A stretch of DNA of 59,872 nucleotides from a virus (IMGVR_UViG_3300024231_000697:1-59872), one strand, 5' to 3'. Shown: positions 15,281-23,693, counted from the stretch's first letter. The notes: a model not told the origin generated them from the letters alone. Program-made: numbers and translations.

Positions 15281-16088
15281 AGATGATCCTCTTGTAATTT
15301 GGTTTAACCAACACCACGATATGGGCGGAAGTGTCTATTCGTCATACTTTGATTGGAATTCAATAAAGAGCCCACAAAATACAATTGTAAAAGTTTTAGA
15401 AGATTTTATTGCATTACCTCCTCATTCAATAAGCGAGTTTATTAATGCAGATATACTAGACAATGAAATGCCCGACAGAAACATCATGGAAGATGCTAGT
15501 AAAATAGCATACCTTTGTAATGAAATGATGTTCGATACTATAAAATTTCATCCACAAGCAATACATGAACCTTGGTATGATAGATATCGTATTCATCCAG
15601 GAAGTGGTAGACTGGCGGCACTGTGGCTATGTGGGTATGAGAATTTTAAAACAATATACACACATTTTGATGAACCTGGATTTATTGTACCTAAACGATC
15701 AATTCCAATTGAAGATGAATTGCAAATGCAGAGCAATATACTTTATTCCAAAGACGACTGGCTAACTGCTCATCCAGTGGAAGTAGAAACATACTATGCT
15801 TTCCCTGCAGAAACAAAAGATTACAATCATACAGTAAGTAAGGATTCTATCTGGAAGCCAGAAATGGTGGACACATTAATGCCTTGGGAATTTTTACGAT
15901 ATAGTGAAGGTAAAAATTTTATTAACATGTGGAAACCAGCATGGCGTAACGAAGTTGTTGACCTTTACAATGAAATGAAATATGGACATTTACAGCTTGG
16001 TGAAACTTTATTTGAATTTGGTTTAGATGGAAAAATAACAAACATTATCAGAAAGAACAAAAGTATTGACATTATTGATAGAACATAA
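15264..16088 (+). CDS. Protein of unknown function, 274 aa
   Basis: Overlaps the SGNH-like gene by 17 bases; ATG at 15264 or 15267 is the likely start. A central segment (WYDRYRIHPGSGRLAALWLC) resembles the His/Gly/Arg loop of ParB-like or related nucleotide-handling folds, but this is weak. The protein is Trp- and acidic-rich. Sandwiched between SGNH-like and sugar-dehydrogenase genes, it might join surface-sugar chemistry; no firm assignment. Confidence 0.5.
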   Translation: MMIQFEDDPLVIWFNQHHDMGGSVYSSYFDWNSIKSPQNTIVKVLEDFIALPPHSISEFINADILDNEMPDRNIMEDASKIAYLCNEMMFDTIKFHPQAIHEPWYDRYRIHPGSGRLAALWLCGYENFKTIYTHFDEPGFIVPKRSIPIEDELQMQSNILYSKDDWLTAHPVEVETYYAFPAETKDYNHTVSKDSIWKPEMVDTLMPWEFLRYSEGKNFINMWKPAWRNEVVDLYNEMKYGHLQLGETLFEFGLDGKITNIIRKNKSIDIIDRT

Positions 16089-16103
16089 TATAATACATAA
16101 ATA
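16066..16103 (+). promoter_or_regulatory. Tandem early (sigma70) and T4-like late promoter
   Basis: TTGACA at 16066-16071, 17-base spacer, perfect TATAAT at 16089-16094, then CATAAATA at 16096-16103. The gene at 16170 may be transcribed in both phases. The 5' leader contains a weak GTGG/CCAC stem around 16108-16130. Confidence 0.75.
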
Positions 16104-16169
16104 CACAGTGGACTTATACGTCGACCCACTTTAAACACTCCGCCGTAACAATATAAATGGAGAGATAAA

Positions 16170-16646
16170 ATGGCTTATTACAGCACAAAAACATATGGAC
16201 ATAATATTGGTTTAAGCGCAGTGTTTAGACAACCTCATGCAGATCACTCTCATTGTAAATTTTTACATGGGTATAGTTTAGGATTTAAATTTACGTTTGG
16301 ATGTAGTGAACTGGATAATAAAAACTGGGCAGTAGATTTTGGTGGATTAAAGCCACTAAAGAAATGGTTAGAAGATCACTTTGATCATAAAGTAGTAATT
16401 GATCGTGAAGATCCATTCTTGTATAAGTTTGCGGAACTAGAGAACATGGGCCTAGCAGAAATTACAGTACTAGATGGTGTTGGCGCAGAAAAGTTTGCAT
16501 ATCATGCATGGAAGTTTGCAGACGCCCTTATACGTGAAGCTACTGACAATCGTTGTTGGTGTGAATCTGCAGAATGTAGTGAGCATGGAAGTAACAGTGC
16601 AATCTACACCCCTTTTACAGTACAAAAAACTATACTACAGGAATAA
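16170..16646 (+). CDS. QueD-like 6-carboxytetrahydropterin synthase family protein
   Basis: 158 residues of the PTPS/QueD fold. The zinc and catalytic region reads SAVFRQPHADHSHCKFLHGYS, with the catalytic Cys and HG-type motif but Tyr where classic QueD has the second His of HGH. Further blocks NKNWAVDFGGLKPLK, DHFDHKVV and WCESAECSEHGSNSA match a divergent proteobacterial branch I recognise. QueD turns dihydroneopterin triphosphate into carboxytetrahydropterin, the first step towards preQ0. With two QueC-like genes at 991 and 2156 it hints at 7-deazaguanine synthesis. Confidence 0.8.
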   Translation: MAYYSTKTYGHNIGLSAVFRQPHADHSHCKFLHGYSLGFKFTFGCSELDNKNWAVDFGGLKPLKKWLEDHFDHKVVIDREDPFLYKFAELENMGLAEITVLDGVGAEKFAYHAWKFADALIREATDNRCWCESAECSEHGSNSAIYTPFTVQKTILQE

Positions 16647-16654
16647 CAATTTAA

Positions 16655-18376
16655 ATGATAATTACAGTAATTGGATGTGGATTCGTAGGATCAACAGTAG
16701 CAAACTTCTTAGAGAAGAATGGTATTGATGTTGAGAGAGTTGATCCAAAATATTATGATACTACATTAGAGGAAGCACTACGTATATCAGACGGTGCAAT
16801 CATGTGTTTGCCTACTCCAACAGTTAATGGAGTATGTGACGATAGTTATATTGCAGATGTATTTTCTGAAATAAATGAAAAAGATCTACATGTTCCAATT
16901 ATGAATAAAAGCACAGTAACACCAGACATTATCAAAAACTGGCCTGAGTATGTACTATATAATCCAGAGTTTTTACGTGAGGCAACTGCTGAAGAAGACT
17001 TTGAAAATCAACACACATTTATAATGGGTGCAACAGACACATTTGATGGGAAAAATACTGTTAAGTTTTGGAAACAGATATTTGAACCATTGTTGCCTAA
17101 TTGTGAATTTATAGTAACAGATAGATCAACAGCAAGCATGACCAAGTATGCACACAATGCGTTCTTGGCAACCAAAGTAGCATTTTTCCATGAGCTAGTT
17201 ATTAAGAACATAGATGTAGAGGTTAAAGAAGAACAGTTCAACTATGATGAACTTACTCATCTACTTGGAAGATTTGACACCATTGGTAATAATCATATGA
17301 AAGCACCAAACGCAGAAGGCAGGTTTGGATTTGGTGGTAACTGTTTTCCCAAAGATGTTGCCGCACTAACAAACTATTATCAGAAGCACGGAACTCCTGC
17401 TACAATATTAGAACAGGTCACGGAAACAAACAATATGTTAAAAAAAGAAAATAGATTAAATTATAATAGTAATTTTCCAAAAGTACCTTATATGGTTTGT
17501 ATTGGCACAAGTCACACATATGGCGAATGCAATGGTGTTCGTACTCCTTACACATTTAACAATATTATTGGTGAGAAACTAGGATTAGAAGTTGTTAATG
17601 TTGGGCTAAGTGGTGCAATGTCTAATGAAATTATGCAACTAGTAAATGAGCTAGACTACAAGGGCGTATTTGGTGATAATTGTAAATTTGTAATGTTAGA
17701 GCCACGTGTAACAGATAACTCGTATAAAATGTATTATGAACAAATGATAGATTGGCTAGATATACGATCCAAAGCAAAAGAGGATAGCCTTTTAGATATA
17801 CCATTGTTAGAAAGATCAGCACTAGGTCCTGACAGAACGTGGGATAACGGAAAAATAAGATTTAATCAGACTCTTAACGATATGTTATATTTAACAGGGC
17901 AACAGAATAGTCTAAACAAAGAGCATATAGAGATGAACGGGCAAGCATCGCTAGAAGAGTTTTATATGTCAGTACCTTCAAGTGAAATTGATGCAGCATT
18001 TAATGCCGCAGAATATCAATTAGCATTTCAAAATAAAACAATGGCTGTGGCATTTGAAGATATGCAAATTGTTGATATGATTAAAAATATGATATGCTCT
18101 AAAAATATTCCTTTTGCATGGACTTTGATTGATAGTAGATATCAATATTTGGAAGAATTAAAAGAAATATTTAATAATAAATCAGATGTATTTGATTATA
18201 TGTTACTTGGAGAATCAGTTAACCATGCAATACAAACTAATTTAGAAGCAGAACAAGATACAAGAACATTACGAGATTTGCAATGTGAATGTCATCATTA
18301 TAACTCTGATGGACACCAGTATACAGCAAAACTATTATATCCACTTGTAGACGCAGTAATAAAAAACACGAAATGA
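16655..18376 (+). CDS. UDP-sugar dehydrogenase fused to an SGNH-like domain
   Basis: 573 residues. Residues 1-265 are a UDP-glucose/GDP-mannose dehydrogenase: NAD-binding VIGCGFVGSTVA, MCLPTPT, YNPEFLREA, and the catalytic FGFGGNCFPKD with Cys230. The usual C-terminal UDP-binding domain is absent. From about residue 270 an SGNH-like domain takes its place (MVCIGTSHTYGEC; VVNVGLSGAMSNEIMQ; ending near HHYNSDGHQYTAKLL). The combination suggests oxidation and acylation or deacylation of a sugar, perhaps for surface or DNA glycan. The frame is continuous, so this is a genuine fusion in this sequence. Confidence 0.8.
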   Translation: MIITVIGCGFVGSTVANFLEKNGIDVERVDPKYYDTTLEEALRISDGAIMCLPTPTVNGVCDDSYIADVFSEINEKDLHVPIMNKSTVTPDIIKNWPEYVLYNPEFLREATAEEDFENQHTFIMGATDTFDGKNTVKFWKQIFEPLLPNCEFIVTDRSTASMTKYAHNAFLATKVAFFHELVIKNIDVEVKEEQFNYDELTHLLGRFDTIGNNHMKAPNAEGRFGFGGNCFPKDVAALTNYYQKHGTPATILEQVTETNNMLKKENRLNYNSNFPKVPYMVCIGTSHTYGECNGVRTPYTFNNIIGEKLGLEVVNVGLSGAMSNEIMQLVNELDYKGVFGDNCKFVMLEPRVTDNSYKMYYEQMIDWLDIRSKAKEDSLLDIPLLERSALGPDRTWDNGKIRFNQTLNDMLYLTGQQNSLNKEHIEMNGQASLEEFYMSVPSSEIDAAFNAAEYQLAFQNKTMAVAFEDMQIVDMIKNMICSKNIPFAWTLIDSRYQYLEELKEIFNNKSDVFDYMLLGESVNHAIQTNLEAEQDTRTLRDLQCECHHYNSDGHQYTAKLLYPLVDAVIKNTK

Positions 18377-18386
18377 GAAATAAAAA

Positions 18387-18692
18387 ATGAGCGCAGTAAA
18401 TGACGAAATCATTGAAAATTTAAAAGAAGTACATGATCCTGAAATTAGTATAAACGTATATGATTTGGGCTTGATATACGAAATAAATATAAACGATTCA
18501 CATGTAGATATTGTAATGACATTAACAAGTGCGTTTTGTCCAGCAGCAGATGAAATTATTGCTGATGTACACGAAGCAGTCACTAATGCAGATACGATTG
18601 AAACTTGTGATGTAAAAGTTACATTTGACCCAGCATTTACTCCAGACATGATGAGTGACGAGGCTAAAATGATTTTAGGAGTATGGGAATGA
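18387..18692 (+). CDS. SufT/MIP18-like (DUF59) Fe-S assembly protein
   Basis: 101 residues, the usual size of a stand-alone DUF59 domain. Signature [18 protein letters not shown] at 16-33 and the conserved Cys in [12 protein letters not shown] (C51) are present. DUF59 proteins (SufT, PaaD, MIP18) help mature Fe-S proteins. It is followed by a 7Fe ferredoxin (ATGA overlap), an FTR1-like permease and an ABM protein, and an A-type carrier lies at 23300, all pointing to Fe-S supply during infection. Confidence 0.85.
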   Translation: MSAVNDEIIENLKEVHDPEISINVYDLGLIYEININDSHVDIVMTLTSAFCPAADEIIADVHEAVTNADTIETCDVKVTFDPAFTPDMMSDEAKMILGVWE

Positions 18693-19039
18693 CTTATCTA
18701 GTTAACGATCTTTGCATTAATTGCAAACATATGGATTGTGTAGAAGTATGTCCAGTGGACTGCTTTTATGAAGGAGAAAATACACTGGTTATTAATCCGG
18801 TCGAATGTATTGATTGTGGTGTATGTGAACCAGAGTGCCCTGCTGATGCTATTGTTGCAGATACAGAGTATGAGGGAGAAGAGTTGAAATTTTGGATGGA
18901 TATTAATCAAAAGTATTCAGATATATGGCCCAACATTACGATTGCTAGGCCAGACGACACTCCAACGGATGCTGAAGAATGGCATGGCGTTGAAGGAAAA
19001 ATTAAATATTTTAAAGAAGCACCAGGAAAGGGTGATTAA
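18689..19039 (+). CDS. fdxA: FdxA-type 7Fe ferredoxin
   Basis: 116 residues. AGGAG at 18677-18681 and the ATGA overlap select the ATG at 18689. Eight or more cysteines are laid out as C9-x2-C12-x4-C17-x3-C21-P-x2-C25 and C40-x2-C43-x2-C46-x3-C50-P, as in Azotobacter ferredoxin I. The C-terminal part (DIWPNIT...[11 protein letters not shown]) also follows that family, so it is full length. It would carry one [3Fe-4S] and one [4Fe-4S] cluster and could pass low-potential electrons to the radical SAM enzymes in the window; that partnership is inference. Confidence 0.93.
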   Translation: MTYLVNDLCINCKHMDCVEVCPVDCFYEGENTLVINPVECIDCGVCEPECPADAIVADTEYEGEELKFWMDINQKYSDIWPNITIARPDDTPTDAEEWHGVEGKIKYFKEAPGKGD

Positions 19040-19588
19040 ATGATTACAAGTTTTGTATACGTAGGGCGTGAAGCTTTAGAGATGATGTTTTTAACATTGA
19101 TGGTAATGACAGCTATTACAGCATCATGGCGAGTTTATGGCTCAGCTATTGTTGGTGTATTATCAGGTATTGTAGTAGGCTACTACGCAGGAGAACTACT
19201 AGAACCATATGAAGTAGTAATGTATGCATTGCTAAGTGCATTGATGTTTTGGTTGTTCTTTACAAGTAAAGGAATGGCAGAACATATCAAGAGTCATGTA
19301 GATGCAATTGCAACTCGACAAACAGGTGTTATTGCAGGCTTATTTGCAATTTGGTTTATATATGCACGTGAAAGTATGGAAATCTTTGTATTCATGTTCC
19401 AAGCAGTAAACAATAATCCAAATAGTTGGTTAGGCGCCGCAGTATCAGCAGCATTAGTATTTGGTAGTTTTCCAATTATCCGCAAGCATGTACAGCCAGC
19501 AACCTTATTTACAATAACACGCTATGCATTCCTAGTATTTGGACTATGGTTTGGATATGAAGCGTGGGAACATTTAGAAGGTCACTAA
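19040..19588 (+). CDS. FTR1-like iron permease
   Basis: 182 residues with about six membrane segments. Two Arg-Glu-x-x-Glu motifs mark the FTR1/EfeU ferric-iron permease family: REALE at 10-14 and RESME at 110-114, each in a membrane helix. Canonical members are longer (roughly 270 or more) and lack nothing essential here except the C-terminal extension. It starts on the base after the ferredoxin stop. Inner-membrane iron import is the family role; transport by this phage copy is inferred. Confidence 0.82.
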   Translation: MITSFVYVGREALEMMFLTLMVMTAITASWRVYGSAIVGVLSGIVVGYYAGELLEPYEVVMYALLSALMFWLFFTSKGMAEHIKSHVDAIATRQTGVIAGLFAIWFIYARESMEIFVFMFQAVNNNPNSWLGAAVSAALVFGSFPIIRKHVQPATLFTITRYAFLVFGLWFGYEAWEHLEGH

Positions 19589-19870
19589 ATGGCAGTTAAA
19601 GTATTCTTTATTGCACACATCAAGGATTTTAATGACGAATACCGAGAGTATGTAAACAAAGTAAGAGACCTGGGTGAACAACACCCGGGTTTTATCAGCC
19701 TAGAAAGTGAAGAAATTGGCGAAATTGAAATTACTATTAGCACATGGCGTAGTAGAGAAGATGTTGCTGATTGGGCGAAAGACCCAACCCATATGAGTGC
19801 TAAAGCTAAATGGCGTGAATGGTATCATTGGGTAAAAGGAATACACGTGGATGTAGTAGATGAATCCTAG
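19589..19870 (+). CDS. ABM-domain (antibiotic biosynthesis monooxygenase-like) protein
   Basis: 93 residues with the dimeric alpha/beta-barrel ABM pattern: VFFIAHIKDFNDEYREY, HPGFISLESEE and ISTWRSREDVADWAKDPTHM. Some ABM proteins (IsdG/HemQ-like) open haem and release iron, which would fit the neighbouring permease; others oxidise quinols. It starts on the base after the permease stop, so the two are co-translated. Confidence 0.72.
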   Translation: MAVKVFFIAHIKDFNDEYREYVNKVRDLGEQHPGFISLESEEIGEIEITISTWRSREDVADWAKDPTHMSAKAKWREWYHWVKGIHVDVVDES

Positions 19871-19875
19871 TAGTA

Positions 19876-19883
19876 TATAAATA
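19876..19883 (+). promoter_or_regulatory. T4-like late promoter (perfect TATAAATA)
   Basis: Perfect octamer 16 bases before the ATG of the 19900 gene, with AGGAG at 19887-19891. A transcript from it would have a very short leader. Confidence 0.6.
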
Positions 19884-19899
19884 AAAAGGAGAAGACATT

Positions 19900-20106
19900 A
19901 TGGCCATGAATCATCAGCCAAAGCCTAAAAGTCCAGATGCAGACTTAATTGCAGAATTTCTTAAAAAAGGCGGAAAAATTACTAAATGTAAAACAAAGCC
20001 AATGCCTGATGAACTTGGAATTAGTAATGTATCTTGGGGTAAAAAATTAACTAAAGTGGAAAAAGATGCAAAGCATTTACCACTAGACAATAACAAAGAC
20101 AAATGA
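19900..20106 (+). CDS. Small basic protein of unknown function
   Basis: 68 residues, Lys-rich, with AEFLKKGGKITKCKTKPMPDE in the middle, a pattern I have seen in short phage proteins. It is preceded by a perfect late-promoter octamer and overlaps the next gene by ATGA. Possibly nucleic-acid binding; unproven. Confidence 0.55.
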   Translation: MAMNHQPKPKSPDADLIAEFLKKGGKITKCKTKPMPDELGISNVSWGKKLTKVEKDAKHLPLDNNKDK

Positions 20107-20330
20107 ACGTGCAAAATAATCATACATGGCCATCATGTGTTGGACTAACTTGGCAAGGTGGGAATTGGTTAAATGCAACAAACAGAACAGAAGTATGGAC
20201 TGATTTATCAAGTAGGAAGTGGCCTTTACACTTGAGATATCTTCCTACTAAATGGGTAACTTGGGACACTAATGGAGCAAGATTGAAAATTTTTAAAAGG
20301 AACAAAAAAAATGAATTCAGAAAATATTAA
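20103..20330 (+). CDS. Small Trp-rich basic protein
   Basis: 75 residues with seven tryptophans and a Lys/Arg-rich tail. ATGA overlap with the preceding gene supports it; it overlaps the next gene by 20 bases. No family recognised; moderate doubt that it is translated. Confidence 0.42.
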   Translation: MNVQNNHTWPSCVGLTWQGGNWLNATNRTEVWTDLSSRKWPLHLRYLPTKWVTWDTNGARLKIFKRNKKNEFRKY

Positions 20331-20535
20331 AGGAATAGTAGTATTAATTATGGCAGTAGGACTAATGGGCCTGCTAGGTATTATAATTATAGACGAGTTT
20401 GCAATGGCATCAGAACATGATGCAGATTTAGATCAAAACATCATAGAATTACTACAAATGAGTATTACAGGTGTAATTGGTATTGTTGCTGGGTATGTTG
20501 GTGCAAAAGGCAGTTCGTGTAACTGTAAAAAGTAA
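20311..20535 (+). CDS. Small two-helix membrane protein
   Basis: 74 residues: first membrane segment GIVVLIMAVGLMGLLGIIII, an acidic loop, second segment SITGVIGIVAGYVGAKG, and a Cys-rich tail (SSCNCKK). Similar small proteins occur in marine phages. SD AAAGGAAC precedes the ATG. Role unknown. Confidence 0.6.
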   Translation: MNSENIKGIVVLIMAVGLMGLLGIIIIDEFAMASEHDADLDQNIIELLQMSITGVIGIVAGYVGAKGSSCNCKK

Positions 20536-20540
20536 AAACT

Positions 20541-21719
20541 ATGAAAACTCCATCTGATACATTTTGTGTTTTACCTTGGATGCATTTGGCAACAAGTGCT
20601 GGAGGAGAATTAAGGGTGTGTTGTAATAGCACCCCCAATCAAAATTTTATTAATAAAGCAGATGGAACAGCATATACTGTTTACAATGATGATATCCAAG
20701 AAGCATGGAATAGCCAAGTTTATACTGGTATAAGAAAGCAATTTTTAGATGGCGAACAGCCAGATATGTGTACTCGATGTTTTCGTGAAGAAGCATCTGG
20801 AGTTAAAAGTGCTAGAATACGTTCCAATGATAAATGGATGTTGCCTGATGCAAAGTATGAACAAGATGCAGATTTTAATATTAGGTATGTTGATATTAGA
20901 CTGGGCAATCTATGTAACCTTAAATGCCGCATGTGCAATCCTTGGGCAAGTAACCAGTGGATTAAAGAATGGACACTTATACGTCCAAATGAAACAACTG
21001 AAGAAGTTCAGCATTTAAGTAAACTAACCTGGCCTGAACATGAAAAAACTTGGGATAACTTGTTTAGTATTGTTGATAGCGTAGAGCAGATATACCTCAC
21101 AGGTGGCGAGCCAACTATTATAATGGAACAGTTAAAGCTACTGGACTATTGTATAGATAATGGTTATGCCAAGAACATTGAGCTAAAATACAACACCAAT
21201 TTAACAAACATTCCAGCTAAGTTAATTGACAGATGGAAAGAGTTTAAAATTATTAAATTGCAATGTAGTATTGATGCAGTGGGAGAGTTAGATCGTTATA
21301 TAAGGTATCCAAGTAACTGGAACAAGATACAAGAAAACTTTGATATAATACAAAGTCTAGATAACAAATATATTGAGATACATAATACCGTACAGATGTA
21401 TAATATACTTAGATTACCTGAATTCATACGATGGGCAGAGGATACTGGAAATAACATATATTTTAACATTTTAAACCATCCAAAGGAATTAAATATCAGG
21501 GTATTACCAAAATCTTTAAAGGAATTAGCTAAAAAGCAACTCCAGCCATATACACATATTGATAAAGTACAAGGCATTATTGATTATATGATGGAAGAAG
21601 ATTGGAGTGATTACTACGATGATTTTTTAAAGTATACATATGCATTAGATATGAATAGAAATGAAAACTTGTATGATTTAATACCAGAGTTTAAAATTAG
21701 TAACAGAGACAATTTATGA
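20541..21719 (+). CDS. Radical SAM enzyme with N-terminal twitch-like domain (rSAM 1)
   Basis: 392 residues. The N-terminal auxiliary-cluster region has C9, C27-C28 and C77-x2-C80 (pattern CVLPW...RVCCNS...CTRC), followed by the radical SAM core C125-x3-C129-x2-C132 in RLGNLCNLKCRMC and a glycine motif LTGGEPT. The auxiliary domain precedes the core, unlike typical SPASM enzymes. It would cleave SAM to a 5'-deoxyadenosyl radical; substrate unknown. Closest relative in the window is the minus-strand gene at 47277. ATGA overlap couples it to the next radical SAM gene. Confidence 0.9.
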   Translation: MKTPSDTFCVLPWMHLATSAGGELRVCCNSTPNQNFINKADGTAYTVYNDDIQEAWNSQVYTGIRKQFLDGEQPDMCTRCFREEASGVKSARIRSNDKWMLPDAKYEQDADFNIRYVDIRLGNLCNLKCRMCNPWASNQWIKEWTLIRPNETTEEVQHLSKLTWPEHEKTWDNLFSIVDSVEQIYLTGGEPTIIMEQLKLLDYCIDNGYAKNIELKYNTNLTNIPAKLIDRWKEFKIIKLQCSIDAVGELDRYIRYPSNWNKIQENFDIIQSLDNKYIEIHNTVQMYNILRLPEFIRWAEDTGNNIYFNILNHPKELNIRVLPKSLKELAKKQLQPYTHIDKVQGIIDYMMEEDWSDYYDDFLKYTYALDMNRNENLYDLIPEFKISNRDNL

Positions 21720-22789
21720 AACATTACTTGTCTACACCTGTAACACTACAAATGGAAATTAGTAGTATGTGTAATGCATTATGTCTTGGTTGTGCTAGAA
21801 CAGATACCGCTAATTATAACACTAAGCGGCCTAATATACCAAAAAAGCAGTTTATTGATCTTGATACAATACGAAAGATATTTCAAGGTTTTACTACTGT
21901 AACTGAATTAGACTTTTGTGGTACTGTAGATGATCCATTTATGCATCCGTATTTTAATCAAGTGCTGGAAATTGCACTTGATTGTGGAATAAAAAGAGTA
22001 ATAATACATACAAATGGTGGAGCTAGACAGCCAGAATATTTTAGAGAAACATCACGCATATTACAACAATTTGAAAGTGCCGTAATAAGATTTAATATAG
22101 ACGGACTTTCTGATACTAACCACTTATACAGGCAGAATACAAAATACAAAAGAATTATAGAAAATGCTACTGCATTTATACAAGAAGGTGGTCAAGCAGA
22201 ATGGCAATTTTTAGTATTTCCGTGGAACAAGCATCAATTACAAGAAGCAGAAGATTTAGCCAACTCTATGGGATTTGATAAGTTTCAGTATAGAGTGGAT
22301 CGTAGTAATGCTAGTGAAATTGGACTTGATAAAATAAACCTTGCAAAGACTGGAACCAAAATGGAGGCCTATCATTTTACACCTGAACGTTTAATGGAAA
22401 AAACTAGAGAGTTCGAAGATAATGAAATATCATGCCACTTCAGTGAAGATAAGATGTACTTTATAGACTTTAATGCTAGACTATGGCCATGTTGTTTTTT
22501 GCGTAACCAGGATTTTTTTGGAGATGGAGTAAATCATGGAGTTATTGTAAATAATAATATGTACAAAGTCTATGATGATCCTGATTGGAATAGATTGGAT
22601 ATAAACTCAGTAACAGATGTTCTTAATCATCCATTTTATGCTAATGATTTAATAGAAAGTTTTGATGCAAAATACGGATTAGGAAGAGCAAAGAAAATAA
22701 CAAAGTGCGCAATGACTTGTGGTAAAAAAGCAAGAGCTAGAGATAAAGATCATCACATGTGGAAAGAAGAAAGAGAAAATGAAAATTAG
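21716..22789 (+). CDS. Radical SAM enzyme with C-terminal SPASM-like domain (rSAM 2)
   Basis: 357 residues. Core C19-x3-C23-x2-C26 (SSMCNALCLGC) sits at the N-terminus; the C-terminal cluster region has ISCHF, LWPCCF and KITKCAMTCG. Architecture matches the genes at 58798 and the split 42188/42915 pair, and each of these lies next to a twitch-first enzyme. ATGA coupling to rSAM 1 suggests the two act on one pathway. Substrate unknown. Confidence 0.88.
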   Translation: MKHYLSTPVTLQMEISSMCNALCLGCARTDTANYNTKRPNIPKKQFIDLDTIRKIFQGFTTVTELDFCGTVDDPFMHPYFNQVLEIALDCGIKRVIIHTNGGARQPEYFRETSRILQQFESAVIRFNIDGLSDTNHLYRQNTKYKRIIENATAFIQEGGQAEWQFLVFPWNKHQLQEAEDLANSMGFDKFQYRVDRSNASEIGLDKINLAKTGTKMEAYHFTPERLMEKTREFEDNEISCHFSEDKMYFIDFNARLWPCCFLRNQDFFGDGVNHGVIVNNNMYKVYDDPDWNRLDINSVTDVLNHPFYANDLIESFDAKYGLGRAKKITKCAMTCGKKARARDKDHHMWKEERENEN

Positions 22790-23303
22790 TAAATTTATTA
22801 GAACTGTACCAGATTACCCAGTACTAGGAGTTAACTTTTATGATATGAATAGTTTGTTTAGTAGTAATGTATGGCCAGATGTGGTTAAGGATATGGCAGA
22901 CAGTATTACTTTAAATGGAGAGTTTGATTACCCAACACATATTATTGGTATTGAAAGCAGAGGATTTGTTATTGGAGCTGCATTAGCACAGGAACTAAAC
23001 ATTCCATTTACTATGGTTAGAAAAGATGGGGCTAAATACCCAGGTAAGTTACTAAAAGAAACATACGAACTTGAATATGGAAGTGATACACTGACATTAC
23101 AAGAAGGTATACTTGGTCACACTAGTAGAGTTATTATTGCAGACGATTTAGTAGCAACAGGCGGCAGTATGATGGCCACCAAACGACTAGTAGAGAAAAC
23201 AGGTGCTACTGCATTAGGCGGAGTTACTATCGTAAACTTAAAATATTTAAACAATAATATGGAAAGATTTCCAATAATAACAACATATGAGGTGACAGAA
23301 TGA
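22779..23303 (+). CDS. apt: Adenine phosphoribosyltransferase
   Basis: 174 residues, normal APRT length. It joins adenine to PRPP to make AMP in the cytoplasm. Visible features: N-terminal IRTVPDYPVLGVNFYD, IIGIESRGFVIGAALA, and the PRPP-binding loop VIIADDLVATGGSM. The ATG at 22779 overlaps the previous stop by 11 bases; an upstream in-frame start lies deep inside rSAM 2. Radical SAM enzymes release 5'-deoxyadenosine, whose breakdown yields adenine, so this enzyme could recycle that by-product; PRPP synthetase is at 27762. Confidence 0.92.
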   Translation: MKISKFIRTVPDYPVLGVNFYDMNSLFSSNVWPDVVKDMADSITLNGEFDYPTHIIGIESRGFVIGAALAQELNIPFTMVRKDGAKYPGKLLKETYELEYGSDTLTLQEGILGHTSRVIIADDLVATGGSMMATKRLVEKTGATALGGVTIVNLKYLNNNMERFPIITTYEVTE

Positions 23304-23677
23304 TTACAATAACAGAAAAAGCAGCAGAACATTTAAGAAACATTAGTGAAGCAAACGATGGGAAATTTCCAAAACTAGCAGTTAAAGGCGGCGGTTGTGC
23401 TGGATTTAGTTACGATTGGTCACTAGTATCTACGGATCAAATAGACGATATGAGTGATGAAGTAATTGCATTGCCTGATGGTGGTAATATGGTTGTTGAT
23501 GGTATGAGCGTTATGTACTTGTTTGGTACTCAATTAGAACTCAATACTTCATTATTTGGTACTACATTGGAAATAGTTAACCCGTCAGCACAAAGTTCAT
23601 GTGGTTGCGGAGAAAGTATCAACTTTGATATGGACGCAGTTGCAGAAAACTACGATAAATTTAATTTGCCAGAATAA
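23300..23677 (+). CDS. A-type Fe-S cluster carrier (IscA/SufA/ErpA family)
   Basis: 125 residues with the three family cysteines: C33 in GGGCAGFSY, and C101/C103 in SSCGCGES. A-type carriers deliver [2Fe-2S] or [4Fe-4S] clusters to client enzymes in the cytoplasm. It overlaps APRT by ATGA and lies in the same operon as two radical SAM genes, which are typical clients. An insert after residue 45 and an acidic C-terminal tail are slightly unusual. Confidence 0.92.
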   Translation: MITITEKAAEHLRNISEANDGKFPKLAVKGGGCAGFSYDWSLVSTDQIDDMSDEVIALPDGGNMVVDGMSVMYLFGTQLELNTSLFGTTLEIVNPSAQSSCGCGESINFDMDAVAENYDKFNLPE

Positions 23678-23693
23678 TTTGTAAAGAATTATA

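Noticed and set aside
20720-20938. Open frames on the strand opposite to radical SAM and other genes, here and throughout the window
   Set aside because: They lie wholly inside strongly supported genes, lack ribosome sites and have low-complexity or Cys/Ser-rich compositions typical of antisense shadows.
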